Positions 49,723-60,916 of a stretch of 64,000 nucleotides of DNA are shown one piece after another. This DNA is from Acarospora socialis (Eukaryota; Ascomycota; Lecanoromycetes; Acarosporales; Acarosporaceae): positions 1,679,001 to 1,743,000 of the forward strand of contig JAMYGW020000006.1 in the NCBI GenBank assembly GCA_025617375.2, given 5' to 3'. Within the stretch, counting starts at the first letter, position 1, and every line of letters begins with the position of its first letter. The position numbers and the translations under genes were made by a program. The notes beneath the pieces are model-generated. The model saw nothing but the letters and a program-made list of their open reading frames with translations. It made no database searches and had not been told where the DNA came from.

Positions 49723-51898
49723 GATGGTCGACGTCGGTAACCAAGGAATGGATAGACAAGAGAGAGAAAGTGGAATGCACAAAGAAGGTAGGAATGGTAT
49801 TGCATGGTTGCGGAGTCCACTATGTAGGAGCTTGTAGCTTTATAGATGGTCGAACAGGCGGATATCTTGAGAGAAAACAACACGATCAAACTGACTTGGT
49901 AGGATCCATTTTTACCGATAATGGCTTGACCCATTGGAATTAGAGCAAATGATCCAGAATTCCTTCTACTGTCAAGATGTTGATGCATCGTGCCAGCAAA
50001 GGTTTATGTTCGACAGCCACAGCCGCGCTGAATAGCTCTGGCTCGAAATTGCGAACACAAATTGGTCGAGTAGCAAAAAGAGCAAGTGGGAGAGCGCCAG
50101 GTCGTTCTGAGTTCCCTGTGTTGTAGCATTTTCCTCTTTAATTACTCGACAAAGAAAATCGGTGATACGCCGCATGAGTCGTTTGCAAGAGGGTATCAAA
50201 GATGAGAAAAAGCGAAGCCGAAATAGCCCTGCACAACCCCCAAGCCCGACCGTGTGCACAGCTGCATCCTCATTGCCATTGTGAAACACCGTCTTCAGCA
50301 CGCACAGCTACAACCCCGTCCTAACTACCATCAGCTCCATCAATAACATATCCAAAGACGAAGAAGAGAAACTCACACCCTCCCTCTTCCCTCCTCCCAG
50401 TCAGTTCCAGCGTACGTTCAACGGAAGCAACTGAACCTCCCCAGGCTAAAGCGCCACGGCGCCCGATGTACACCGTGTCTGTCGGCCCTGACGCCGCCGC
50501 CGAAATGCTTGCCACCGAAACCTTTGGAGTAGAAGAAAGGCATGTTTGATGGGTCTGTCGTAGCAGAGAAGGTGAAGTCGAGAGGTTCAAAGTGTCTCTA
50601 TGAGTGTCGGTAGCTTGAAAGAAACTTGCTGGATCTGGAACAATGTAAGTTTGCGTATCACCAACCAGTACTTGTTGTGCGAAGGGAAAGACAGACCCCT
50701 TGCGAATGGTAGAGGTCGAGCACGATATTAACTAGGTAGAGTGGATAGTGAGGTAGTGAAACTAAGTGCGAGGAGAGATGCTGTCTTAAGTACGTGTGTA
50801 CTCGTGATCTGTTCCACTGGAGGGAACCCCATTCCACTGCACTGCCCAGCAGATGCAGGTTCTCGTCAAATACCAAGCGCTTTAGAGTCTTGGTCCTGCG
50901 TCATCCGACATGCGATGCGAGGAAAGAGCTCCCGCCACAGGTGGCTGTGCGTTTAGACTTTTCAGGGTCCAGCATACGGAGGTAGTTACCTTATGTCGTA
51001 AATGAATGCCGTGTGGCTCATCACCAAAACCTAATGGATGTATGAAGTGCTCCTCAAACTCATAAAAATATGTCCCATAAGTATCCATACTCCATAGCAT
51101 ACAACATAATATGGAGACCTCCATGTAACACAAAAAGAACTCCCAAAGACTCTATGCCTCAGTACATTCCCGTCTCGTGCTGTGTTGGAGTCCTCCATAT
51201 GAATGACCGCCATTCACTTACGATCTAGAACTATAATCTTCAATATCAGTCACATGTCAATTACCCTATGAACTTCTCAATCATGTATCTGATTCCTTCA
51301 CGTCTATCTGATTCCTCCTCGAGGCTGCTCAGCATACAATCTAGCCAACGCCGTGGCAATTTCTAGATCTTACTCCGTTTTCACAACATGATTCCATTCC
51401 ATGCCAAGCATATGACAAAGCAAAAATGAGATACGTTGTGACGATGATTGGGCAACAAGGCTGCCGGATCGCTTGCTGCAGACTGGACAATAAAAGAATG
51501 TGTTTGTGATGTAGGAGCTGGCCGAAAGACGAGAGAGATTTCACTCTCACGTCCCCAGGTAGGTTCGGACGCTGCAGGCTAGATCAGGTTTATGTGTAGT
51601 AGCGCGTGCGCCCTTTGGATGACTTGCCAAGCCTTGGCGCCCAGATACCGTGTCAGTGAGGGACAGATGGCAGGCAGTTGTCTTCTACGGGATATAAGCT
51701 GTTCTTTGCCCGCAGCTCCACGCGTTGTGGCGTTGTCAGACGTAAAACTCGAGGCAAAGATCATTACTATAAACATTCACATGTGCGCAGCTATGAGGGC
51801 TACGTTCTTCATATACTACATAGATGCAGGGACACTGGCTACACAAACATTGGAACAAACACGCGTCAACAGACTTCGACGACGTGGCAACGGCCCGT
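49723..51898. other. Intergenic, 2.2 kb, mostly without genes
   Basis: Upstream of the Thr-rich gene and downstream of the YAT permease (both minus). Apart from one possible 41-codon frame at 50418-50543 I see no credible gene. Several short frames occur by chance. Confidence 0.5.
50418..50543 (-). CDS. Possible 41-aa Gly/His/Arg-rich small protein
   Basis: A minus-strand ATG at 50541-50543 opens MPFFYSKGFGGKHFGGGV and ends RAPWRFSLGRFSCFR before TGA at 50418. The composition (Gly, Phe, His, Arg; few Leu) is unusual for random sequence in this region. There is no family I recognise. It may equally be chance. Confidence 0.25.
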   Translation of the reverse strand: MPFFYSKGFGGKHFGGGVRADRHGVHRAPWRFSLGRFSCFR

Positions 51899-53838
51899 CT
51901 AAGCAATCCAGAACCAAATCCTCTCGATAATGTTTCGAGGCTTTCGCTCAGGCCAGAGCAGGTCTGCGGCATCCATCGCAGCTTTCCCTGTATGGATATC
52001 CGCTTCTGCAGGCCTTACGAACTTTGATCGCTTGAATACCTTCCAGAAGATGAATAGGGCGAAGTAAATTGGGATGCCGACATACGCGGTCACGAAGTCG
52101 TCGACGCTCCAGGGACTGAAGACGTAAAAGCCGTTGAAGATGATGATGATGGAGAAGAAGATAAGCGCAAAATAAGCGGTGAATGGCTGAAATGGCGACT
52201 TGAAGACGAGGGTGTTCCGGTCAATGCCCTGGGCTTTGAGGGCCTTGTGGAATTGAATGTAGGCGATGCAGATGCTGACCCAGGTGAAAAGAGTGGAGAT
52301 GGTTGTCAGATTCTGGAACCAGGTGAAGACCACATTGGCGCCGCTCGAGCAGCTCATATATGTCAAAAGGGAAATCGCTGCTGTGATGCCGACGCAATAG
52401 TATGGGACACCACTACCACATGGTCAGTCAAAATCTCGGAACGGGGTTACAGAGCCAGCACACACTTTCGAGAACACTTCAAAAGGAACCTTGGCGCTTG
52501 TTTGTTCTGTGCCAGAGCGAAGAGGTAGCGGCTTCCGGTGTACAAGAAGGCATTCGCAGAGGAAGAAGCTGATGTCAATATGACGGCATTGATGATAGAA
52601 GGAAGAGCCGGGATTCCCGCGCGGTAGATGGCGATGACCCACGGGGAAGCGGCCGCACCGGGTGCACCAGCCTTCCGTGCGTCCAGTAACTGCTGGTCGT
52701 TATAAGGAACAAGGACACCAACGGCGAGAGATCCAAGGACATAGAAAAACAGAATTCGCCAGAAGACACGACGGACGGCCTTTGGAATATTATGCCTCGG
52801 GTTCTCGGCTTCTCCTGCCGCAACGGCAACCATCTCTACACCACCGTACGAGAAGGCAGCGTTTACCAAAGTCGAGAACAGACCCAGAAAGCGGCCAGTG
52901 TTACCGTCAGCGATATACGTTTTCATAGCCCCAGGATTCTTCCAGTATCTAAACCCTAACCTATCATGTGTGGGCCCACCGCCAAGGTCCAGGATAAGAG
53001 CCAACAAGAGCAGGCCAACGATGGTTATGATCTTGATGCTGGCGAAGCAGAATTCGGCTTCTCCATAAATCGACACGGCGAAGATGTTGAGGCACACCAC
53101 GAGGACGATAATGATTGTAATCCATGCGGCAACGTTGATGTTTTGCGCACCAGACCAGAATTGGATGACGACGGACGCGGCGGAAATTTCAGCGCAGAGC
53201 GTTATGGCACAAGAATACCAGTTCTGCTGGTTTATCAGAGAATGAAGGGGACATAGGACTCGGAGATGCACATACGTTCCATCCCACCGCGAATCCCATG
53301 GCATCATCTACGTACCGAGCACAGAACTGAGGGACGGCTCCCGGCAGAGGTAGCCAAGTAGCCATTTCTCCCAGGGACTGCATCTGTTCACGCCACACCT
53401 GGTCAGCTTCCCTCAACAACAGATGCAAGCAACCACTGAGCAGCCAACATTGTGGTGAGGAAGCGTACCATGGCGAAGACAGCAATACCAGTGAACGTAT
53501 AACCCAGCAAAACACTCAGGGGACCAGCTTGCGTAAATGCCCTCCCGATTCCCAAGAACAACCCAGTACCGATTGTGCCGCCGAGAGCGATAAACTGGAT
53601 GTGACGGGATTTCAATCTTTTCAGCATAAGTTAGCGGAAGCTTTGTCCACTAGGATACCACTACAGCGAGTTGGAAGTTTGTGCTAACATACCCACGATT
53701 GACGTATCCAAAGTCCTCGGCAGTCTGAATGTCTCCATACACATCCGCGGCCTCTCCCATCTTCATACCTTTATCTTCGATGATCCGTGATGGATCATCG
53801 TATGGAGGCGCCTCCACGGCATATGGTTCTTTTTCCAT
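51899..53838 (-). CDS. YAT-family amino acid permease
   Basis: This encodes a plasma-membrane proton/amino acid symporter of the fungal YAT (AAT) family, 558 aa. Minus-strand exons are 53838-53693, 53616-53469, 53383-53276, 53226-52466 and 52412-51899, all joined by GT-AG introns. The TM1 motif is LKSRHIQFIALGGTIGTGLFLGIG, with the GTIGTGLF substrate loop. FAMMQSLGEMATWLPLPGAVPQFCARYVDDAMGFAVGWNQNWYSCAI is the classic TM2-TM3 region. Later hallmarks are SYGGVEMVAVAAGEAENPRHNIPKAVRRVFWRI and ASSSANAFLYTGSRYLFALAQNKQAPRFL. The N-terminal tail is acidic with several Lys (MEKEPYAVEAPPYDDP), suitable for ubiquitin-driven endocytosis. Specificity (proline, broad-range or other) cannot be read from sequence alone. 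Confidence 0.93.
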
Positions 53839-56039
53839 CTTGAACGACTAGGCCAAACCCAGTGTGCAATTTCAGGTTCAAAGCACTGACGGTGCTAGAT
53901 GAATGATAGTCGCAGCACAAAGTCCCAGGAGTAAACTGGTGCGATAAAGCTCAAGAGTCCGAAGTGAAGAGTAAGAGCAGTGATTGATCTGCAGCAACCG
54001 GAATCACGTGGATAGGGCAAGGCTGCGCGACGATTCAGTCTTCCACCTTACAGATGTCAACCCACGCGAAAGCGGTTTCCTATGATCATGCGACCGCAGA
54101 CTTCCAGTTTATATAACCTCGACGATACCGTACTGCCTAGGTATAGGCCCGCTAGAATGGTACTGGAAGAACGCCGGGTGTGCAACCTTACTCTGCCCTG
54201 GCGTGGAAGGATGCATGCCACCACTCCAGCTGCAAGACAGGCAATAGGCTGAGATAATGCGGGGACTCGCCGACCAAAATCCCACCGTCGGCGACCCTTG
54301 CTGGAGGCATACCTCCGTCCAGTCACGCGGCTTGCAGCTCGATGTGGCGGCGCGGGACACGCTACGGGACATGTTAGCCCTTCAAAAGATAGACCCGGCG
54401 CCACGAAGTAAGCTTCAGTGCTATCAGCGCATCGGGGCTGAAAGACCAGAAAGGAAGGCTGCAATCGTCGGAGGGAGCGATGAGGAAGTTGATTGGTCGT
54501 ACAGATATCGACTCGTACTAATAATGTCCACCAAATTGATACGCTCTAGGTAGGTAGAGTACTCTGACAGCTTTGCCGGGAGGGGCGGACGGGCGGAGAC
54601 CCAGCTTAGGCATTGCGCTTGCTCCTCTTCTCATTCTTGTTTTGTCTGATAATTTGTCGGGGTCGATGGAACGGAGTCCGACCACTGATTTCACTGGCTG
54701 ACGAAGCTGATATGGACGCAGCGAAGACAGCGACAGTCTTAAATGACCGATTCGACATAGAAACAACTAAGGGCTGTAATGTCGCAAATCCTGCCGCTCC
54801 TCTTGCAAGGCTGTCGCTTCGGGTCAACCACCTGATTCGAGTTCGCTATCGAGCTCGGTAGCACAATCATGGCAAGCTTCGAGAACCGTCCGCGCGTGGC
54901 AGCTCTTGCGTGATAAAAGGAATTCAAATATACACAGTAGATATTCGTCCTTACTGATACTGTACCTTACCGCCTACCTGAACAAACAAGTATAACGACT
55001 CTCGAGATTCTCACACATACCCCATGACCACCTGATACACCTGGCAACTCTATTTGTACGAGATGAGGGCGAAAGAGTTCGCTTAAGTGTGCCTCCTCGG
55101 CCGAAGGTAGGGTATCATCGCCCATCACCCACACAATTGGAACAATCCAGAACCTGGTCGCCGTACCCTACTCGTACCTTACCTTATTCTTTCCAGGAAC
55201 TCAACATGTCTAGGTACGGTACTCGAATACCCACTGATGCCGGAATTTCCCCTGACCTTTCCATATGTGGTAATCCTGGGGGGGTCAGACGTCAATCAAG
55301 ACTATCGCAGCTCCCCATCGCTTTAACTCATACGAGTACTTCTTGTCGTCTGAACAAGAGCTTCAAGCTTTTTCCACACTTGCGGCCCCGCTCTTAGCAG
55401 GAGGTCCCGCCGCGGTGGCACAAGCGAGCGTGGCGAAACCTCGGCAACGGAGCACGAGGGTTTCGCTATCACACTATCCGTTCCTATCATTCTTGTGACT
55501 GCTGGCTGGGATGGCTTACCAGCTAGGAGCTGAAGCTTTTTCTCGCTCAAGACTTCATACCAAGGTCCCTTTACCCTCAGTCTTCATTTAGGCCTCTGTG
55601 GGTACTCTCTTTGAATATTCAATAATGCATCAATTTACGTGCAGTATATCGTTTCGAGCGAGGTTCTAAGCTATGAAGGATGCCTTAAGATTATGATATT
55701 TCTCAGTCATTTCAAGATCATCTATCGCGCATCTTAGATCTAGAATCACAGAACACATACCTAGTTCAGGAGTCTCCTTTCAGTCACGCAATCTTCCGAT
55801 CGAAGTAATTGGATGCAGATTCCTTCGTATCTTTGAAAGATCGACTGTGGTTGGGCTTCCAAGCAAACAATTTGATCCCTGAAGCTGTATCCACTTCACT
55901 CAAGATAGCATGATTCCTTCGCGTTTCACATGTCCATCATAATCCGTTGCTATCTCTTAAAGCGAGTTTGATGACGCTATTTACATTGCAGCACCACCAC
56001 CGATAGTGAGGACGTGGCCTTTGCCTGGTCTTAGCTGAC
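53839..56039. other. Intergenic, 2.2 kb
   Basis: This region lies upstream of the YAT permease and downstream of the SDR pseudogene. It has AT-rich stretches and repeated TACCTTA/TAAGGTA-like words (about 54960, 55165-55185). Open frames are short and unsupported. It should contain the permease promoter. No RNA gene or mobile element is recognised. Confidence 0.5.
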
Positions 56040-56892
56040 ATCCATTGTATGGTCATTATAGTCGCTTACCGTTCATCCAACCACCATCCTCACTGGCCAA
56101 GAGTGCGATGACTCTGGAGACTGTCACTTGGGAAGCCTGGGTGAGAAAGTGGGGACCAGCTGGAGGCAGCCTTGTCAAGTTGCTCTTCACTCCAATTTTC
56201 AGATCCAGGAATGTACTTCTTGACGACCTCGTATACATGGCCGTCTTTACCCCGCCTGGAGCAATGGCGTTGACGGTTAGTTTATTCGGACCAAACTGGA
56301 TTGGAGGTCAACACGGGGTTTCAAAGAATGAGTTCCGATACTGATCATGCCACCTACCAGTCGTAAAGCACCTCGCAAAGGCTTCAACTGCCGCCTTGCT
56401 ACCACTATACACGGCGTGGTTTCTCACGCCCTTCGCTTGATCCGATATACTAGATAGCAGGATTAAACGGCCTCCGATTTGCAGATGCTTATATGCCTGA
56501 TGCGCGACCAGAAATTGGCCGAGTATTGACGGCAAAAACACGGTCAATGTCTTCCGCTGTCACATCCTCAATCTCGCCGAAGTGCTCCACGCCCAGCTGC
56601 TGACAACGATGTTCAGTCTTCCGAAATGGTCGATGGCCTTCTCAAAGAGTTGTACAATCTCAGCCGGCTTCGAGATGTCTGCCTTGATGGCGATTGCCTT
56701 TTGCCCGAACCCTTCGATTTCCTTGACGACATTATCGGCAGCGGAGGCGTAATTGGCGTAATTGATGACGATGGAAGCTCCGCGAGATGCGAGCTCGATG
56801 GCATTCTGCCGACCCATTCCACGGCTGGAACCCGTGATGAGGGCAACTTTGCCATCGAACCGGGTCCCTGGGATTGGTGGGGGAGACGACAT
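56040..56892 (-). pseudogene. Decayed short-chain dehydrogenase/reductase (SDR)
   Basis: A classical SDR close in style to fungal versicolorin/trihydroxynaphthalene reductases is spread over several frames of the minus strand. It starts MSSPPPIPGTRFDGKVALITGSSRGMGRQNAIELA at 56892, with the NAD(P) motif GSSRGMG and later NYANYASAADNVV and KADISKPAEIV. The active-site block LILLSSISDQAKGVRNHAVYSGSKAAVEAF (Ser, YxxxK) is intact in another frame, followed by TVNAIAPGGVKTAMY and RVIALLASEDGGWMNGK. Reading through needs about four to five frame changes, near 56580, 56525, 56330, 56235 and 56110; only one could be an intron (gtaggt...ccag around 56285-56350), and that one is out of phase. The strong residue-level conservation in each frame suggests recent decay, or poor sequence quality here. 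Confidence 0.75.
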
Positions 56893-57565
56893 TGTTATGT
56901 TCACGCTTCAGAAGTGGTGCTTTGACCTCACTTATGAGGGCTAGAGTATATATTGATTTTCAATGGTCGAAGTTAGAAATATCAGCGGAATTATATACAT
57001 CCTGCTCTCGGCCGTCGTGCTGTGAACGGAGCCGATCGCTTCTAGATCAAACCTTGCCTTGTGAGTGAGCGTGGCAACTAACAATTGCTGTGGCAGACGC
57101 ACAGGGAGGAAGATGAACCTCTCGGTAAGATCGATCAGACGGCGGGCTTCTTGATAATGGATGGTTTCTCTCACTCTCGGCTTGGCCACAAGCCTTGCCC
57201 TTGGCCGAAACCCGAAAAGGATATGCAGCCACAAGGAGATAATACCTACCTGCATAACAGCCAGGTACTGATGTTCTACTTACGTCTTACGATGACACCT
57301 AAGACGCATAAGGTAATAACCTTAACTCCTATCCACAAAACTAGAGTACTTGTGTTGTAGCTGCTACCGTCTTCTGGTTCCATCAGCCACCCACTATTTC
57401 TTATCGATAAGAGCAGACCTCGGCAATGTTTGTGCTCCAGAGTGCTTCTTGCACCACGGTCAACTCTTCGACTCGATATCAAAATGCGACAAGCACAATG
57501 TGTTCATAACATTATGGCATGCAGCCCTACACTTCACATGAGATAGGGGTTCGTCTTAGTCCACA
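56893..57565. other. Intergenic, SDR pseudogene / HAD gene
   Basis: This 673-bp spacer lies between divergent genes. It holds the HAD promoter. Short frames have no gene-like features. Confidence 0.5.
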
Positions 57566-58473
57566 ATGGCTTCTGAGAAGATTCCGAAAGCACTCTTATT
57601 TGACATTGGTGGAGTTTGTGTAAGATGCCAATCTGCAATCCTCCACTCAGAATTCGGTATTGATAAGTAACTGTCATGGAGTAGGTAGTCTCTCCGTTCC
57701 AAGCAATTCTGGACTATGAGATCTCCAGGAACATCCCACCAGGATGGGTCAATTTCTCCATTTCCCGCTCCGCTCCCAACGGCTTCTGGCACCGTCTCGA
57801 ACGCGGCGAGATGCTGATGGACAAGGACTTCTTCGCAGGCTTTAATCGCGACTTGAGGAATCCGGATCTGTGGAAGGAACATTACACGAGGTCGAAGTCC
57901 AAATCAAACGTCCACTCGCCTGCAAAGGGCCTTCCAGCCCTGGGCGCCTCGACGGTGGACCCATCCATTGCGGACATACCACCCCTACCAGATGTTGACG
58001 CCGAGGCCCTGTTCTGGGAGATGATACGTGTCTCGCGGACGCCGGATCCGTACATGTATCCTGCACTAATGAAGCTCAAAGCCAGCGGAAGATTTCTGGT
58101 CGCCGCGCTCAGCAATACTATGATATTTCCGCCGTCGCATCCTTACTCCTTTCCGGGGACGAAGGGCGATGTGAGGACACAGTTTGATGTTTTCATATCC
58201 AGCGCGCATGTTGGGATGCGGAAACCGGATCCGAGGATATACCAGAGGGCTTTAAAGGATATGGATGAGTACGAAAGGGGGAGAGGAGGGGCAGGGATAA
58301 GGGCTGAGGATGTGGTGTTTTTGGACGATATTGGGGAGAATCTGAAAGCCGCGAGGAAGGCGGGTATGCGGACCATCAAGGTGAACTTGGGTAGAAGCTC
58401 GGAGGCGGTCAGGGAGTTGGAGACAGTTACAGGAATGAAGCTCTTAGATGATATTGAGAAGGCGAAACTATAG
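57566..58473 (+). CDS. HAD-superfamily hydrolase
   Basis: This gene encodes a 280-aa protein. Exon 1 (57566-57619) encodes MASEKIPKALLFDIGGVC. Intron 57620-57684 follows and exon 2 is 57685-58473. Motif I is LLFDIGGV, where the second Asp of the usual DxD is Gly, as in epoxide-hydrolase N-terminal-like and dehalogenase-like HADs. Motif II is ALSNT (LVAALSNTMIF). Motif III Lys lies in HVGMRKPDPRIYQRAL. Motif IV is VVFLDDIGENLKAARKAGMRTIKV, with the acidic DD pair. The cap lies between residues about 20 and 110. This arrangement matches fungal HAD proteins annotated as epoxide hydrolase-like, but motif I lacking the second Asp makes a phosphatase role less likely. The substrate is unknown. It lies 362 bp upstream of RPL5 on the same strand. 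Confidence 0.87.
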
Positions 58474-58835
58474 ACATCATTGGCCGTAAACTCATGACTT
58501 TGAATAAACAGCCCTTACTTGTTGATCGGTGCTCAGTCTTGTCCAATTTCTTGGCTTCTCCCAAGAAGTAGCCGATTATGAGCGACTTGTGATTTTGTTC
58601 TTTCTTCTGAAAAGTTCAGAGGCATATTCAGAGACGCTTGGGATTTCATGGTTTTATGACTGTTAGGGCGAGAACCCGAGTTTTGGCCGCCCTCGTCCCC
58701 GACCTTGGTTCTGATCCGTGAGGTTGTTGCCAAGCGAAAGATCCCCACACAACTGATTCGAACATTTCCACAACTCAAAATTCCACCACGACACACTCAA
58801 CGCACCCTCCTTCGCGGCAAGGCACATTCATCAGA
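58474..58835. promoter_or_regulatory. RPL5 promoter region
   Basis: This 362-bp spacer lies between the HAD stop and the RPL5 ATG, so it must include the RPL5 promoter and 5' UTR. A CACAAC/CACGACACACTC-rich segment lies in the last 60 bp. Confidence 0.5.
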
Positions 58836-59952
58836 ATGGTGAGTCGTTATTACTATGATGCTGGCAACAGATTATCCTAGTTTTACCTGACTTCTTGGAA
58901 TCGTCTCTGTGACCTACATGTTGGAGTCTTTGCAAGATGCTTCGGAACCGAATCTGAAGCGCAAATTGCTGACTCTTGGACTATCGACGTAGCCTTTCAC
59001 CAAGCTCGTGAAGAATAGTGCGTACTACAGGTGAGTATTTTTTCCTATAGAGTGTTTGCCAGACCTATAGCAGCTGACAACATCTCAAAGCCGGTACCAG
59101 ACCAAATACAAGCGCCGTAGGGCCGGAAAGACCGATTACTATGCTCGCAAGCGTCTCATCACTCAAGCCAAGAACAAGTACAACGCGCCCAAGTATCGTC
59201 TCGTCGTTCGATTCACAAACCGTGATATCGTCATCCAGATTGTCACTTCCGAAATTACCGGCGATAAAGTCTTCTGCTCCGCTTACTCGCATGAGCTCAA
59301 GCGATATGGTATCAAGCACGGTCTGACCAACTGGGCTGCCGCTTATGCTACCGGTCTCTTGATCGCTCGTCGTGCTCTGAAGAAACTGGGCTTGGATGAG
59401 GGCTTCACTGGGATTGAGGAGGCCGATGGCGAGTACAAGCTCACCGAGGCAGCCGAGGTGGATGGAGAAGAGCGACGTCCGTTCAAGTGTTTCCTCGATG
59501 TTGGTCTTCAGCGCACTTCTACTGGCGCAAGGGTTTTCGGTGCGATGAAGGGTGCCTCTGATGGTGGTATCTTGATCCCACACTCCGAGAACCGGTTCCC
59601 GGGCTACGATATGGAGACGAAAGAGTTGGATGCGGAGACCTTGCGCAAATACATCTTCGGGGGGCACGTCGCGGAATACATGGAAACCCTTGCGGACGAC
59701 GATGAGGAACGGTACAAGTCCCAGTTCCAAGGCTACATTGACGACGACGTCGAGGCCGATGGATTGGAGGAGCTGTACCAGGAAGCACACAAGGCGATCC
59801 GAGAGGATCCCTTTAAGAAGGATGACGAGGCGGGCGAGAAGAAGAGCAAGGATGAGTACAAGAAGGAGAGCTTGAAGTACCGGAAAGGCAAGTCGAGCAA
59901 GGAGGAGAAGATGGAGAGGATCAAGGCGAAGATCGACAAGCTCAAGGAATAG
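58836..59952 (+). CDS. RPL5: 60S ribosomal protein L5 (uL18)
   Basis: RPL5 binds 5S rRNA and delivers the 5S RNP to the 60S subunit. Exon 1 is the ATG alone (58836-58838). Intron 58839-58992 follows, then exon 2 (58993-59030), intron 59031-59090 and exon 3 (59091-59952), for 300 aa, the usual size. The protein reads [36 protein letters not shown], then [71 protein letters not shown] and [12 protein letters not shown], all diagnostic. The C-terminus is Lys-rich, for 5S rRNA contact. Introns placed right after the start codon are common in fungal ribosomal protein genes. Confidence 0.98.
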
Positions 59953-60916
59953 GATGATGCTTGACATGTGTTCTAAAGTCTTTGACGTCGCCGGTTACAA
60001 GCATGCCTTGTTTGCATCATGTTGCCTTAGACGGACATGCAGGCTTTGCTTTGAAGGTTATGTAGAATCTCTAAAACAGAAAGGTGTCACAGACACTCTG
60101 ATTTTGCTTAATATTTCCGAGACCGCCCGTAGTAAGGTTGTCATTCAAGCTCGTGGAAGGTGATACAAATCTGATTACCAGTACTGAATAACCTTAGGTG
60201 ACTACCATAACTATTGCCTACCTCAGTAACACCGGAGAATGTCTTACTCAGATCTTTATACTGGTGGAAGCTTACGAAGGTATTGTAATGCAGTGAATTC
60301 TGTGGATAGTTATTTCATGATCCAGCCGACACGGAGCAACCTAGGCTGTCATAGTTTACGATAGTGCCCGGGGTTCTTGGAATGCAGAGTAAGGTATTAA
60401 CTCGAACTCAGCAGTAAGACGGTCAATGCAGGACGCATTGTCAGCAACGGTCGTAAGCTGAAGAGTACTTCTACCCATCTCCGATTTTCACCAAATTTTG
60501 ACACTCAACCTGAAGTCGAACGTTGCTGTGCGAACTGCATACATACGGTTCGGCTTTGACCAGCAGATACAATATGGAGCGAGGGGAGACCCCGCGGTGT
60601 CCGCCTTCGAGTCGCTTGATCTAGATCCCCATCGCCGTCACCATAACACCTTATCCTCGATTCAGCTGTCAGATAGCCGGTTGTTTCAGTGTTGTGACCA
60701 CCAGGTCGTGATAGGAGATACGACATGGAAGGCATACACGGAGTCGACGTCAGCTGGCTACATCATTCACAGAAAGGTAAGCCATCTTCAAGGCTGAGCT
60801 GACTGGAAGTGAATGCGGAGGATGGCAGGATTGGATGTGCGATTGCACGGTATAGGCGCACAACGCAGCGTTCTCCATAGATTATATAAATCGAGAGTCT
60901 GGGTCCCTAGCTGCTA
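59953..60916. other. Intergenic, RPL5 3' side to the LRR gene
   Basis: This 964-bp region holds the RPL5 3' UTR and the LRR gene promoter. A possible upstream exon for the LRR gene ends at a consensus-like donor (aaag/gtaagc) near 60777, and a branch-point/acceptor-like tract (gctaat...ttttatacag) ends at 60938. I could not prove that they are joined. Confidence 0.45.

Noticed and set aside
59065-59967. 300-codon minus-strand frame
   Set aside because: Antisense shadow of RPL5.
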